Assembly: GCA_001414345.1 (NCBI GenBank)
Contig: LLCB01000010.1
Coordinates: forward strand, 248,001 to 312,000
Direction: 5' to 3'
DNA: 64,000 bases
Origin: Hymenoscyphus infarciens
Lineage: Eukaryota; Ascomycota; Leotiomycetes; Helotiales; Helotiaceae
Below, one piece after another: positions 34,763 to 48,248 of this stretch. The translations under genes and the position numbers were made by a program. A model generated the notes under the pieces. It was not told where the DNA came from, did not search any database, and worked only from the letters and a program-made list of their open reading frames with translations. Position 1 is the stretch's first letter. Every line of letters begins with the position of its first letter.

Positions 34763-35384
34763 TTTGGCGGTGGGGTAGCTTGAGAGCTATCTATGTCTGG
34801 AGGTTTTGTGTTGAAGAGAGGTCGCCCTGCGGAGGGATAGCGGGGTTGCTTGGTTCGAGGCACTTTTATGGATTTGTGGGCAATGAAACCTCTGCGAGTG
34901 TGAGTTGAGTGCTGAGAGTAGTTGGTGAGGTTGAGATAGCTTGGTTGTTTGTTGTTTAGAGGGCAAATGGTCGTACCGACGTTCCCAGTGGAGTTGCGAT
35001 ATCCAGGAGCCTCCTCTCAAGTTCCGAAAGTTTGCCAAGCCCCGATTACGGTCCGAATCACTCGCCGATCCGTCTTTAGGATACCCCCTTTCGGCTGTTC
35101 TTCCGAGCCCCCTGCATCAGCCCAAACAAAAATAGCATCTTCCCTCCCTTTCTCACCCCCACCCACCTTCCAAAACCCCATCAACCACACCCACCTCAAG
35201 TTTGGCGCAATATGCAGGGCGATAAGGGGGTGATTGTAATATTTCCCACCAAACTATTTCCGTCTATGCATCCCACATCATATCTCCGACACACACCTTG
35301 TACCGCTTATCCAACAACTTTTTAACAAGGTTCCTCGACTGGTGATTCGTGAACCAACAGCAACGGGTAAGATTTGTGATTTGA
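34763..35384. other. Intergenic, ARPC5 promoter side
   Basis: Short frames here look like chance openings, and no RNA gene was seen. A minus-strand frame near 35,264-35,384 enters the adjacent palindrome and is likely an artefact of it. Confidence 0.4.
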
Positions 35385-35479
35385 TACTCTCCCCCCCCCT
35401 TAATTGTCTGTAGACGCACAGACATTTTCACAGCCAAAATGTCTGTGCGTCTACAGACAATTAAGGGGGGGGGAGAGTA
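35385..35479. mobile_element. Perfect palindrome, Tc1/mariner-type MITE candidate
   Basis: Two perfectly complementary 44-nt arms (35385-35428 and 35436-35479) surround a 7-nt spacer (CACAGCC). Each arm runs TACTCT, nine C, then TTAATTGTCTGTAGACGCAC and onward. The outermost bases are TA on both sides, so the unit reads TA-CTCTCC...GGAGAG-TA, the arrangement expected for a non-autonomous element inserted at a duplicated TA, as in Tc1/mariner-derived MITEs. It is 95 bp including the TAs, with no coding capacity. Absolute arm identity suggests a recent insertion or gene-conversion-like repair. Confidence 0.65.
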
Positions 35480-38400
35480 CACGGATTTGGAGTTACACAC
35501 ACACTTGCCGTTCCTGGTGGAACATTCCATGCATATTCCGGAATACTTCTACTGGTACTTTTTTAGAGTTTTGAGGACGGTTGCCTGGACTTTGTGTAGC
35601 CACCCACATATTGACTTCGGAGAGTGGAAGAATGGCTTATGGACTAGATAACTTACCCTGTTTGTATTTCGTGTTCATCAAAATGATCCCCATCGAATAA
35701 ATAACAGAACCCCCACGAGATATCTGCGCTCGTTAAATCTTTCGATAGCTACTCGTAGATTGAGCGGATTTCTATTACAGCAACCTGTCAACAAACAATC
35801 CAAAAAGACGAAGACAAATAAGAGGTATTTGCGCGATTAGAGTTTTCTAGGTCGAACGATAAATTCAAATCCCCAAACTTCTAGAAGAAACTCAGCCTGC
35901 CTCTCCCATTGCATCAAAAGACACAGCAGGATAAGGTTAAACACTAACCCAAAACACCCAAGAAAGGTAGGCAAAAGAGTCAAGCCACATCTAAAACCGT
36001 CGCGCGAAAACTTTCTCCGTGGAAGCACCCAAACACACCGACGTAGAATGTTTACAACAGACGCTACACTTACTCATTCATCCCATCTTACTTTCCTAGC
36101 CGTTGGGATTCAAAGCCTAATAATACTCCGTACAGACTATTCGATCAATTCACCGTAAGAGTATATTACCCCTGTTTAAAGTTGTAGGGCTTTTTACAGT
36201 TATCATAAAACTTTTGTCACCAAAATGATAGTTTTCAATAAGTTTGGGTTAACGTAAAATCAGTGCTCATTTATCCTTTTTAGGGTGAATTGTGAGAGCT
36301 GTCTGTACAGGAGCGAAGCCGATCAATGCCACGTTTAACTTCCGAAGCCCAAACATGTACTCGTACTCGTAACGATCTCAACAAGAAGCACCTGTAGAGA
36401 AGAAGCAAAGAAAACAAATGAGCCTGAAGGTACCTCGCGATTTCCAACCACCCCCTTTTCCATTACCATGCAGAAAAATAGAAAATGAGAATAATTCCTC
36501 ATTTTCTAACATGATCTCATCACCTTGATATTCTCTTTTTCCTCGTCCAAGCGATTTCAACTTTAAAGCCAAGACAAAAAAAGCAAGCCAGATCCAACAA
36601 CCATGTCCATTGGAACGAGGAAAAGCAATTAACTGACAAGAGTCACAACCCCTTGCTTCCGACTACCACACCAACAACAAAAAAGCAAAGCAAAGGATGC
36701 TCAAACAGGTGATCTCACTCTCCTATCACGCCTTTACAGAAGCAAGCAAAAGTTACAAAGTGCAAAGGTAGGAAAAAGTAAAAATTATGACCAAAAAAGA
36801 TAATAATATTGATATAATTAAGTTTCTCTTCTCCCGATCCAATCCATCCCAATCTCATTAATAAATCCGCTAGTCTTTCTCTCTATTCTCATGCGCACTC
36901 CAAAGTAAAACACGAAAAAAAGTCTATGATTGGGGTATAACATGCCTCCTCGAATAATCAGGATCCAGCCTTCAATACGCAAAATCCGTCTTTCTTCCAA
37001 AAACATGTTACAAACACGATAACACACAGAGGTACAACAGATGGCTAGGAAATCGCAGAAGGAGAACCAAAAGAAGCAAATAAAGCAAACCAAAACTAAT
37101 TTTCCTATCCTGTACAGAAGCTGTTTGAAAAGCAAGCCGTGAGGCTACATGATACCCAATTCTTAATCTTATCCAACGAAAAAACAAATTTAAAAAACAA
37201 AAAACAAATCTATATGCGCAGTATTTTTCCCAACCCGAAAGATGATTCCCATTTTGTGTAGCCCCGAGATGAAGAAAAAAAATGAGATGATGATACAAGA
37301 GTAAAACGCGCCCCGAGGAGAAACAGATGAAGGACAACTGGCTGAAAGAACAAAGTTGTGTATCCCAAATTGTAAAAGCGAGCAAATAATTAAAATCCCA
37401 TTTCTAGATGCAAACGCCAGATCCCGTTTCTCCTACGTTGTATTTCCATGTAACCGCGCTGACAAGACCGAAAGATTTTTTTGATTGTGAGGTGATTGTG
37501 AGAGGACGCCATTGAGTCACACTTGTCTGTGCTGTAGTTCGAGACATGAGGCTGGATGGGAAGAAAGGGATTGATTGTGTTTCCCAAGGAATGGAGGCTT
37601 GTTTCGGTATCGAGATTGCCGCAACGGTTGTGTTGAGATTGCCGGAGCGATTTGACGATCGGATCGGGAATGTGTATTGTGGATTGTGGCAGATGGAAAG
37701 AATGAGAATCGTCGCAAGTCGTAGGTATGAGGTTGATAATATACAAGGTTGAAAAGTCAAGATTTCGATGATGGGTATTAGAATGGTGTTTTCGTGAGAA
37801 AAGCTGTAAGAAGTTTAAATTGTCGTAGAAGAAGTCTGGAAGAAAAAAAAAGTGGCCGAGAAATATCGCTCGGTCGATGCGTCGCTATCAGGCGCGGCGC
37901 GAGTTTCGCTTTGAGGTTGTTCACCTTGGGCGGTGTGTTCAGTGAACCTCGATCTGCTCGAGTATCGGTTTGTGTTTTGGTCGAGGGAATCGAGGACCGG
38001 TTATCGAGGCTTCGGTGGTGGAGGCTTTGGGAGATCCGTGGTATCATATGCGCCGCGGCCCATGTTGAAAGATTGAACTTCTGTGGAAATCATCATGTCG
38101 GTTGTGAGTCTGAGAAAACATTTTGTCAGTTGGGTTCGAACATATGGTTGTGGCAGAGTTGTAGTGGAAACAAATTGCCACAAGTTGGGTAATCATGAAT
38201 GACTCCTGAAGACAGGCGAGGAAAGGTTGACTCACGTTGCTTTTGATTGCGCTGCGTAAGGCTGCCTGTAGATAAAAAAGGGGAACCCCGAGGAACTTTC
38301 CAAAGTCTTTTATTGTTGTCGCAAAACTGCCAAACGAGGTGTTAAGTGACTTTGGTTGCGGGTGCAGGCTGCTGAGCGAATGCCAATGGATTGAAACTTT

Positions 38401-38900
38401 TCCTTTTGCGAATGAGATGGGGAAGAAGGTGGTAATTATTCTTTTCTGGAAAAGACCAGGGTGCTTTGATGTTCCTCGTTTCGTAACAGGCTCTGCGACG
38501 AGGCAATGTGGTAGGCGGGATCAAGCTGGGACGTTAATGCAGGATCGTGCAGTGCAGGGCACTGTTTGCGTCGGTAGCCGACCGATTTAGATGGAGTCGA
38601 GGGAGGCTGCGTCTGCGTGAACTGCTGCCGGTAAGACGACAGCGGAGGATAATATAAAAGGCCCGTATCGGACGGCGTGGAAAGACGTAGGCGTAGTAAA
38701 GGCAGGGGAATATGTGTAAGTGGTTGCAGGATGCGAGTCTTGGGATGTTGCAGTTGCAGAAAGCTAAGGGGTGGTGGTGGTGCAGATGGTGCAGTGGCAG
38801 CGTTGCAAGCTGAGTATGAGTGAGCACGAGTGAGTAATTGTTTTCGGAGTATCCCAAAGAAGTTGTTGTGTAGTCGGCGAGAGAGGAGAATACTGAGTGA
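35480..38900. other. Long non-coding interval with transcript-like composition (minus strand)
   Basis: No convincing protein gene. On the minus strand 38,050-37,550 looks like a 5' leader (TTTC and CAAC-rich, short upstream frames). An ATG at 37547 then opens a 47-aa frame ending at 37404 (MSRTTAQTSVTQWRPLTITS...). The stretch 37,400-36,400 is T-rich on that strand like a 3' UTR. It could be a small-protein gene or a long non-coding RNA; I cannot decide. Confidence 0.3.
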
Positions 38901-41900
38901 GGAGCGAGAGCCAAGCGGGATTATTACTTTGAAAGCAAAAGATTAATTTGTTGTGCGAAGGGGGCTCTCGGTGTCTTATACCAGCTGCAACGCGAGGGCG
39001 TGCCTGCCTCGAGCCACTTTACTTTGCCTGCCCTGCCATGCCATGCCACGGAGTGGGAGTCCCTTGGGCTGCTGGCGATGGTGCTGGCAAGGGGGCAGAT
39101 CTCCTGCTTGGGTGCTGCTGCAGCAGTGGGCCAGTGGGTGGATGTGGTGGGTGGTGGCCCGGCGACTGGGGAGGCTCGTTCAGGGCGGGCAGGGTTGCTC
39201 TTGACTGAGTGCCAGACGAGACCAGTGCCAGAAGAAAGGGAACAGGGTCTCAAGGAGTGTAGGTAGGGATGATGATGCTGGCGCGGCGGCGCGGAGACTA
39301 GGGGAAGACGGAAGGAGAAAAGACAATTGAAATGAGAAATGAGAGAAGATGCTGGCCGAGCGTGGAGGCACTGGAGGAACTGTTGCCATGCGGCCAGAGA
39401 ACCGCAGGCCCGTAATTTTGCAAATAGTCATGGCTCAGTGGCTCACTCTTTTCATCTGCTCGGTCCCTGCAGTGATGTGGTGTGGATGAGAACAATTTTA
39501 GCACCCTTTTTTAGACGAGCAGAACTATCCAATCCACCGGGGTGCCAGGTGGTTGAAGGATGGAGCAAGAGGGTGCCCATCTGCAAGAAGATGTAATTCA
39601 TGTCATTTCAGAAAGGTGTGTGTGCTAGCTGATTATGTGATGCAATCATACCAGATGGTTGAGGTGCAAGGTAATTATGCCCGAAAGGGGTAAAAAAGGG
39701 GTGAAATGAGCGCGGCGGCAGAAGAAAAGTGACACAAACGGGTATTAAAGATCACCACTCCCAAGTCGCGCTTTGGGAGTTGAAGGCAGATCTTGACACT
39801 TGCGCCCGCCAAAAAAGCGAGCTTAAATGCCACTTTGGCCTAGTATGCTTTGGCCTCGCTTGCCCCTGTGGTAGCATTGAACAGGCTCAAGTTACGACAT
39901 TCAGAGGCATTGTGGTGGACCATGGCAGGCCACGAAGCAACAGGGCCTGCATTGGACATAATTATGACTGGATGAAGGGATGAGGAAAATAAATATTCAG
40001 GGTCATCATCCTGAGAGGCCTCTTGGGAGAGAAGTTGCCATGTGAGCGCCGGGAGATGCATGGAGAGGCAGATGAACTTCTCAACTTGGGCAGAGATTAC
40101 TCAGATCCATTGACTTTATGGGGTTCCACGAAACTATTTGCGCTGCGCACTGTGGCGACGGAACGACTCATGGGGTGAGATGGCTTTAGAAACGAAACAC
40201 AGGCCTGCGCAGCCGCAAAACAGAAATTGAAAGTCCCCCGCAAGCGAAAATAAAAGAAATACAAAGACAACTGACCCCGGTAAACGTTTTAGCACCGACT
40301 TGGAGTCTTCCAGTTCGCAACCCGTCCGTTAGTTTTGGGGTGCCACACACTTGTCAGCCACAACCCAACGCTTGCATGGGCGTTGACACTTCCCCTGTTG
40401 CTAATTATATTATTTTCCGGGCCTCTAATTGTGACTTCGTTGCTTCCCCGGGCTCTCTCACCAACAGTGAAGATGAGATGGGCCGGAAGCGATACAACCT
40501 CTCCCGGAATGTCAGCTAGCGGCCTGCAAACGATGCACATCTCTCTGGTCATCGTGCTCTTCGACACTCTGTTCCGTGCCTCCAAAACTTCAAGTGCCAT
40601 CGCTCGTGGAAGGCAGGGATCGCGGCTCTCGTGCTTTCTACATGCAGCTATCTCATGTCGGACGACTGGGGTAGAAACGGATTGCTGGGAAGCACAAAGC
40701 CATCGGAGCTGCTGATTCCAACTGTCTTCCAGGGCATTTCAGGGGAGGTTCCACGGAAGGGTTCATCGTAATCCTGTGCCCGCCGTGGAAGGCTCCACTG
40801 CTTCCAGAAATGACAGGGCCGTTTTAGGCGATGGCTACCGTGTTTCATGAAATCAGCGTCCGCTTCCGCGATCGCCAATCGCATACGGAGTGGTGTCTTT
40901 CCTTCTTTGCCTTTGTCGTTGGGGGAGAAGAGTCCCTATCCGAGTCTGCTCCCGAGACCTGATGCTGGAGATGAGAGGCCGAAGAGTAAATCTAGAGGAT
41001 TCAAAAGGAAAAGCGAATGTGATGATGATTCAATCTCCTTAGGTCCAGTCACACAACTCCTGCCGTCGACGTCTGAATCTTTGGTCGATCTCGTAACATC
41101 TGTGGTTCAGTAGCCAACCAAAGTAGCTAATTCTAGGCGACCTTGAAATCATCGTCGCCGGGTTTTTCATGGGGCCACCCTGTCGTCGTCACATAATTGA
41201 AGGCCGAGATACGTGGCAACGAGTCCGTGATGCTTTGGTACGAAAGGCTCAAGTTGCTGGAGCCGTGGTGCCCAGCCGCCAACCATCTCTTCAGCGCATC
41301 CATATCAATTTCTCGTCTTGAGGGTGCAAGTTTGCGCCTCACCTGGGGTTTGGCATGACCTAGTGGGGGGGGCGCTGATCGAAAAGGACAAGTCAAAATG
41401 GACGCTGGGTGACCTCGGTATCAGATTCAAGGCCTTGGAGGACCTCGGGAATGAGAGTTCGTTTTGACGCGCCGACGTGTCACGCCCAGTTCATCATCTC
41501 GGGAACCCAAACAGCAGCGATGAGCCTGAAGAGAGCGAAAAGAAGCGAAGGGCGAGCTGAGCTGGAGTTTACAACTTGGATGCTGAGATGGACTTCCTCA
41601 CATGCGATTTGAGGTGAGGGATTGAACCGAAAAGACTTCATTCATGCTTGCTGAAGGCCTCTGGAAGGAGAGGTTCCGTGGCGGCTTGTGTTCTGACATG
41701 AATAGGGTTAGCGAAGATATCCTGTGGCATGCTGGATCACCGGGACTTGAGGACTGTCCCGCAGTCGTGGCATTTGCATGCAGCCTTGGCCCTCCCCCTA
41801 AAAAACAAAAAGCCCCGATGGGAGAAGCGAGCCCAATTTACCAACCATCCATCCCTCGAGCAGCGTGCTCCATTTTCTTTCCTTGCACCGCTGTCGGTTC

Positions 41901-43700
41901 TGTCGGTTCTGTCGGTTTGATAGAGTATGTTATGCCCCCCTCAAACCCAGCCATAAGTGCTCTATAGTCTATACCCTGCCGATACACGGCTCGAGGGCGT
42001 TCTCGAGTCTGGCTGTCGGCACTTTTGCGAATCTTCACCCAACACGCCACGGCTCCAGCAACGACAAAGCCGGTGCCAGGGACCTGAAGCCTGAAGACGA
42101 CCGACCGTTCGCGGGTTCCTGGATCCTGGCTCTTCGTGCAGGAGTTCGTGGCTCCGCAGGCCGTACCTGGCATTAGCGCACTTCCGGCTCTCTCGACAGC
42201 CCAGCCTAGTTGCCGATCCTCAGTGATGTGAATTATGACAGCGGATGTTTGCAGAAAAGGTCTCGGGGAAGAGAATTTTTTTCATCAAAAGGAGGTTCAA
42301 CCCCGTCGTTGATGCGCTGCCAGGAAGGAGCGACGATGAGGGAGGGAGGCATTTTCCGTACTGACAGTCTGATACTGATCACACTCCGCCACCATGGCAA
42401 CACTCAAAGAATTGAATGTTTTCGGTGACGAGCACTGTTCAAGTTGCAACATCTGCATTTCCCAAAAAGGCCCGAATTTCAGCAGCATCAAAAAATGTTT
42501 CAAGCAACAACGGTGTTCCATCTCGCTGAGATTATCTAAACGAGTCACGTACAAGTCAGGTCAATCGTGGTGGCGATGGCAATCCTCTTCATTTGTCTCT
42601 CCAGCCGACTCGCCTCCTTGATGTCTCTGGTTTATATCTGGCGGATGGGCCGTGAATCATCAAGACGGCTCCCTACACCTTGTTCAACACAATTAGACCT
42701 CATTCCGCGGTCGAAGAAGGCAACTTCATATTTTCTCTGCCGTCAATTGTGCATCACTGCTTCTTTTCGGGCTGGTACAAAGTACACTTACGGTTATTAC
42801 CATCATTTCTGCTTTTGCAATGGGCCGGCTTCAGGCAAAGAAAATAAATGGCTTCAATGGTGGTCCCATAGCACTCCCGGAAATAGCGAGGACCTGGAAA
42901 AAGGAACGCCCAAATAGGTCCACAATGCTTTTGCGAGACGCCATCAACACTTTCTTGCGATAACATACTTCGTATAGGCGAGTGCAGGCTCTCTTAGCCG
43001 CCGAAGCCCACTACTTAGCCGACCCGGCCTTTGCCTCTTGATAATATCCAATCTCTCTCTTGGGACGCCTCATCGGCTGTCGTGTTGCTGATTGTTGCTA
43101 TCAGCCGGATACGCACACGCTTCTGTGCATCCTTCCAAGCTTCCATGCGATCAATTGTTCCAACTGGTGTCCCTGACACTCGCGTGGAAGCTCTTCGATG
43201 TCTCCGGCCGAGTTACATCCTTGCTGGTGCAGGGAATTGGAACAAGTCTGGAAGGCACCAAGAGACAAGGCGGGAGTTTTTTTGCAGCCAGAAAAGCATC
43301 TTGGAATATGCTGGACGCGTTGCACTTGAGCAATATTCGACGCACGCTTCCTTCAGCCAGCCGTTTGATGGCAGCAAAACGGTTGACGCAGAGCCGTGCT
43401 AGGGTGGGCGGAAACACTCTGGAAGACGGGCTGGGGCATGATGAAGGTCTCTGGGCATGCAGGGTCGACCGTTGAGCCTGCAGATGGGTCCTGGAAAGTT
43501 GGGAGAGCTCTTCAGTCTTAGCTTTGTTGCACTGCCTATCCCCTCTCCGGGTTGATCGAATCTGGTACAACTGTGGAAGCAATGTCGTCTGCCTAAAGCT
43601 AGGTGAAACTCCAGATGTTGTGTAGCTTTATCTCCCAAGTGGAAGGCTGTCAACGGGAGTTGAGTAGTCCTCTTTTCCCCCAAAGTCCTGTGGGAGCAGC
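38901..43700. other. Long interval without a supported gene
   Basis: Base composition is ordinary, unlike the RIP region. An 88-aa ATG frame at 40847-41113 (basic, Ser-rich, with KSKSRGFKRKSE) is the only frame with a protein-like feel, and it lacks a recognised domain. A 9-bp unit (CTGTCGGTT) repeats three times near 41,891-41,919. No tRNA seen. Confidence 0.35.
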
Positions 43701-46370
43701 TGTATATTTCCAGCTTCAACCTTGCTGTCTGACCAGTTGTGTTCCAAAAGCTACAACGTTCCAGCTTCCAGCTTGTCTCTCTCTCTCTCTCTGCTTTCCG
43801 GATTTCCCTATTCGGTCATATCCATGTCCCCTGTCTTCGTTATTTCTCCTTTCGTCTGACACTTGGGCTTTTCCTCAGCCTCTTGCATCTTTTCAAACTT
43901 CCCAAGAGCCCAAGAGTCAAGACCCCAAGAATCCCAGCTTTTCAAGTGCCGGCATCCACCATCCATCCACCCTCCTCCACAGACTCCACTACCCAACCAA
44001 CCCTTTTACAGTCTCTCGGGACGGCATGGCATCAAACATCAAAAAGTGAACCCTTTCAACTGGATGGGCCCTTCCCTTTCCACTTCAATGAAACAATTCT
44101 AGATTCCAGCCCTGCCAATCCATCCAGTCCCATCACTTTGGTCGGGTTTTACCCTGGCTAAGCTTGGAGGCCTTTGTCACTCACACAATCTGCCGTGCAA
44201 CTGGCCAACAGCTCCACCACCAACCAGCCACCGGCAACCTGCACCCCCAAAGTACCCCGAAATGAATCAAGAACTTCTTCGAAATTGCTTCTAGCGGCCT
44301 TCTAGAAGGACCCGCTCCAACTCAGACAAAACCCAGACAGACCCACTCCAAACCAAAGACTCGTCGGGAGTGAAAAAGCAACGTTCATCTGATTCAGGCG
44401 ATCAGGGGCCTCCCCATCAACCGGCTTCTGTTCCGTTTTCCACGACAGAAAACGACCCAGACCAGATCCACTGCTTCGTTGGCAATTTCCGTCTCCGTAC
44501 CGAACGGACGGGATTGTCCCGGTCCATGTTGACGGATAAAATAAAGGGAGGGACTCGGATAAGGTCCAGGAGTATCAAGGACTCCATTTAAAATTGAAGC
44601 CAAAGTTCTTTCCCCTCTCCTTTGATCAAGTGGATGGACCTGTTTTAGAACTTGGTCGTTGCTAAGATCTTCCCCAACAACATGGTTGACTCTTGGACCT
44701 GGTAGACGAGGCATTTCCTAAGTAGACACTCTGGACTCAGCAGATGAAAACAGGTGATCCATGAATGGTGACGACGAACGTATCGGGATGTTCGATATCG
44801 AATTAGGGTTCATAATAGCAGAGTTTTCAACTTTTCTTTTACGAGAAGATCATCGCAAACTCACAGACACTCCTCGTTTGTACGAGATCCTGGAAGCGCA
44901 CAAATTCAACATCATCCCAACCACCAACACGCCTGAATGACATGTTGAACTCACCTCAGTATTGTCCATTGAAGCAGACGAGGAAGGAAGGCACACTCCT
45001 CCCGACTCCCGAGGTTATGCGGGTTTTTCATTCCAGAGATCTTTATTTCTTGTTTCAGTCCTCTTTTTTGAGATACCGCAACGTGGGTGTTTGGCTGGAA
45101 ATAGATCACGTGGTTTTGAAGTGCAAGCGGAAGGGAGGGTCGTTGATGGAAACGAGAACTCTTTAGGTATCTTTTTATAGGTGAGATAAGAGTTTTGATA
45201 ATAATTACAGGATACAGTACAGAAACGATCGAAAACTACAAGTCACCTGACTAATCTCCTGATGTGAATGACTTGATAGCAAACAAGTTCTTTTCAGTTG
45301 CTGAAGTTTTATCTGACTTGATAGACGAGGTTTTGACTCAAACTGGACACTTTTCGGAACTCAGAATGAGGGATTAGTGGCCGATTGTGAGGCTCTGTGT
45401 TACATTCTATACGCATCGCGGGAAACGATTTGCATACAACATTATCGAGATCCCAGAGCGTTCAAGTACACATCTAGCACTTGTTGCGATCTCCCCTGAA
45501 GTCAGGAACCCCATTTTCATTTATAATTGATGGATTATCCCCTCAGAATTATGATCGCATTGGGATGTCTACCTGGCTGCGTCTTTCTCTCCCCCGAAGC
45601 ACTCAACTTGTACATATCAGAAATTCTGTCGATATCGCCACTTCATTTCATTCCCCTGTGTAACAGGATCTCCCTCCCCAAAATCGTTGTCTCCTAAGCA
45701 CCGCTTTTGCTAGATTATAACTATCTCACATGTGCACCAACTAAGCTATCATGATTGGAGGCGGCGCGGGCCGGTTGAAGTCGATCGCTCGAAGTCTCGA
45801 CTCAATCAGGTTCGGTGACAACCTCGGGTCCTAAACTTCATTAGTATGATTCTTTAGTCGTCGTTGCCTACAATCTAAACCGTTTCTGCTTCGAACTCTT
45901 CCTTCATCTTTTCCAGGCGCCCATCAGGTAAATTGCTGCTTCGTTAGGCCACCACGTCAGCCTGGGATTTTGGAGCCTTGTCATCGTGATAAGCGCCCAG
46001 GACTTCGCTTGGGAATCTCTTAACTTCTTTTGAGCTTCGCGGGTTTCTGTTGACGTGTTTCTGAGCTCAGAATTCCTTAGCGGGAGTGAATGAGTTACAT
46101 CATTCATTCACCAGTGGTTCGTCAATTGGTTGGCGAGGTCATGCTATAGGTTTCATATCCTACTCTTAAATTATTTCCATCGACAACGTTCAAGAACAAC
46201 CCACATTCTTCTGTTGGGTCTTGTTTCCTACACGAGACACGATCGTGGTCGACAGAGATATTTTATCGCGTCGAGACTCGATACATTAACCTCACCTTCC
46301 AACTTCTACCCCGCATCCAGCCTTATTCTGAACACCAACACACTCCATCTCCAAAGAGACGGTTTTCCAA
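43701..46370. other. Pyrimidine-rich leader-like interval before the RBR gene
   Basis: 43,770-44,260 is CT/CA-rich on the plus strand with a (TC)n run near 43,775-43,792 and a minimal upstream frame (MASNIKK then stop at about 44,026-44,049), like the long leader of a plus-strand transcript. No main ORF follows within 2 kb. 46,130-46,370 is the likely leader of the RBR gene. Confidence 0.35.
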
Positions 46371-48248
46371 ATGGCAGCCAACGATGGACAACGCCTAGTC
46401 GTCTTCGGATTGACAATGCGAGAGCATCATACTCTGCGCATGCAGCAAATCCTGCGCGAATACAAGATCGGCCTTCCACCAGCGCCATCCAATCGATCAG
46501 CTCTGTTTCTTGCGTTATTCGGTCTCGCAAAAGAACTTGATGAGGAAGAATCACAGGCAATTGAGAACTGGTTAAGCAATGGAGGTCCTTTCCCAACTCC
46601 ACCGAGATATGCTGTTCCTGAACCGCAGCCTGAGCCGGTTTCCTCTCAACGTAGTCTTCGTGCTTCTCGATACGTGGAGGATGAAGATGACGACACTGAT
46701 GATGATGAAAATGAGGATCCCGACGAGTTTATGGGTGGCACTGAACTGGAGGACAATGGCGAGGAGTGGCAGGAGTACGATGAAGAGGCTTTCAACCGGG
46801 CTCCAGTTGTCTTCGCAGATGGCGAGCACGAGGGAGCAAATGCCAATCATGCCCATCGCCAGAATGAGGGAATAACTCAAAATAACGCAAACGGTAGCGA
46901 GACGACAGTTAGAAGGGAAGAGATCTCCGATTCCGAGTCCGAGTCCAGCGAGGAGGAAAATGAAGAAGAGACGACGCGAGGACTCCCACCCCGTAACTCG
47001 GGTTACCCAGCCAGAGGTGGTTACAGAGGTGGTTATCATGGACGCTACAGAAGAGGCCCCGTTCAACGATACCACGAGATGGAAGTCGACAATGAGAACG
47101 ATAACGTGGTTGATGAGAGAGGTGCGAAAGATAGTGGCTCGTCGACTTCGACAACGGAAAAGGAGATTGAATGTGCAATTTGCGCCGACTCCCTTCCAAT
47201 TTCCTCTTTCCCAGCAAAGAATATTACTTCAACCTGTGATCACAACCACGAGGAACGCGCTTGTCTCTCGTGCATAGAAGGAAGTATCGCAAGTACTCTT
47301 TCAGAAGGAGCCCTTCATCGACTAAACTGTGTTTTCTGTCCGGAACTCTTTTCAAAATCTGAAATTAAAACTTATTCGTCCAAAGCGTCATATGCACGGT
47401 AAACTCGTCCTTCCCATTACCTTTCCATAAAATTGAAACTGACATAGCCCCAGATACGAGTATCTCCTCCTCCTGTCGAATCCCTCAATTACAATGTGTC
47501 TCAACCCACATTGTAGCTCAGGTCAAGTCCACACTGACCCTGATAATCCAAAAATGATTTGCAAAGAATGTTCATTCGCCATCTGCGCATCGCACAAGAT
47601 TCCTTTTCATGAGGGTCAAACATGCTTTGAATTCGATCAATCATCAACTGCAATCCAACGATTAGAAGAGGCTGAAGCCACTGCTAAACTTCTCGCCAGT
47701 GATCATTCAAAGATTTGTCCAAGTTGTGGGGAGGGAATCACTAAAACAGAGGGTTGCGATCATTTGATGTGTAAGTTATTCTTTCTCATTCTTTTCCTCT
47801 TCTAACAGTGTCTTCAATTATTGGCTTTCTTCCATACAAGATAACTAACAGCCCAACAGGTCGCTGCGGACAATCATGGTGCTTCGTATGTCTCGCCTCG
47901 TGGGACAACATCATGCGCATCGGAGATTCAGCCCACGCGTCTTCATGTCCATACAACCCCAATCACCAAGGCACCGGTCGTACTCTCGCCCGAAACCCAA
48001 CTAATACTGCAAACGATACACGCACGCAAGACCTAACCAATCTCGTTCATGGGGGACCCATCAGTGCCGCTCTTGCAGAGGCCCGAGCTGAATTGAACCA
48101 TAGAAGAAATGCTCGGATAAGAGTTGAGGCTAGAGAGGCGGCGGAGAAGCGAATGCGGGCTATGGAGGCTAATAAAACCGAGGAGAAGAAGAACGAGGAA
48201 GCGGCGAGGAAGCGACGAAAAACAAAATTGACCCCTGCGTGTAGGTAA
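46371..48248 (+). CDS. RBR-type E3 ubiquitin-protein ligase
   Basis: Three exons (46371-47398, 47454-47770, 47860-48248) encode 577 aa. Residues 1-70 are an ordered fungal N-terminus. About 85-260 is acidic and disordered with a short RGG-like patch (ARGGYRGGYHGRYRRG). RING1 starts at about 265 (IECAICADSLP, CDHNHEERACLSCI, LNCVFC). The IBR is at about 345-405 (MCLNPHCSSGQVH, CKECSFAICASHK). RING2 is at about 430-460 (CPSCGEGITKTEGCDHLMCRCGQSWCFVC); the Cys of EGCDH is at the position of the catalytic thioester cysteine of RBR ligases such as parkin. A basic Ala/Glu/Arg helix ends the protein. Both introns (55 and 89 nt) have GT/AG ends and restore the Cys/His pattern exactly. Substrates are unknown. 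Confidence 0.9.

Noticed and set aside
35264..35530. 88-codon minus-strand frame crossing the palindrome
   Set aside because: The palindrome reads almost the same on both strands and creates matching open frames; no evidence of a gene.
43603..44161. Two overlapping ~140-codon plus-strand frames
   Set aside because: Ser/Pro/Leu translation of a pyrimidine-rich leader with a (TC)n run; no domain and both frames equally open.
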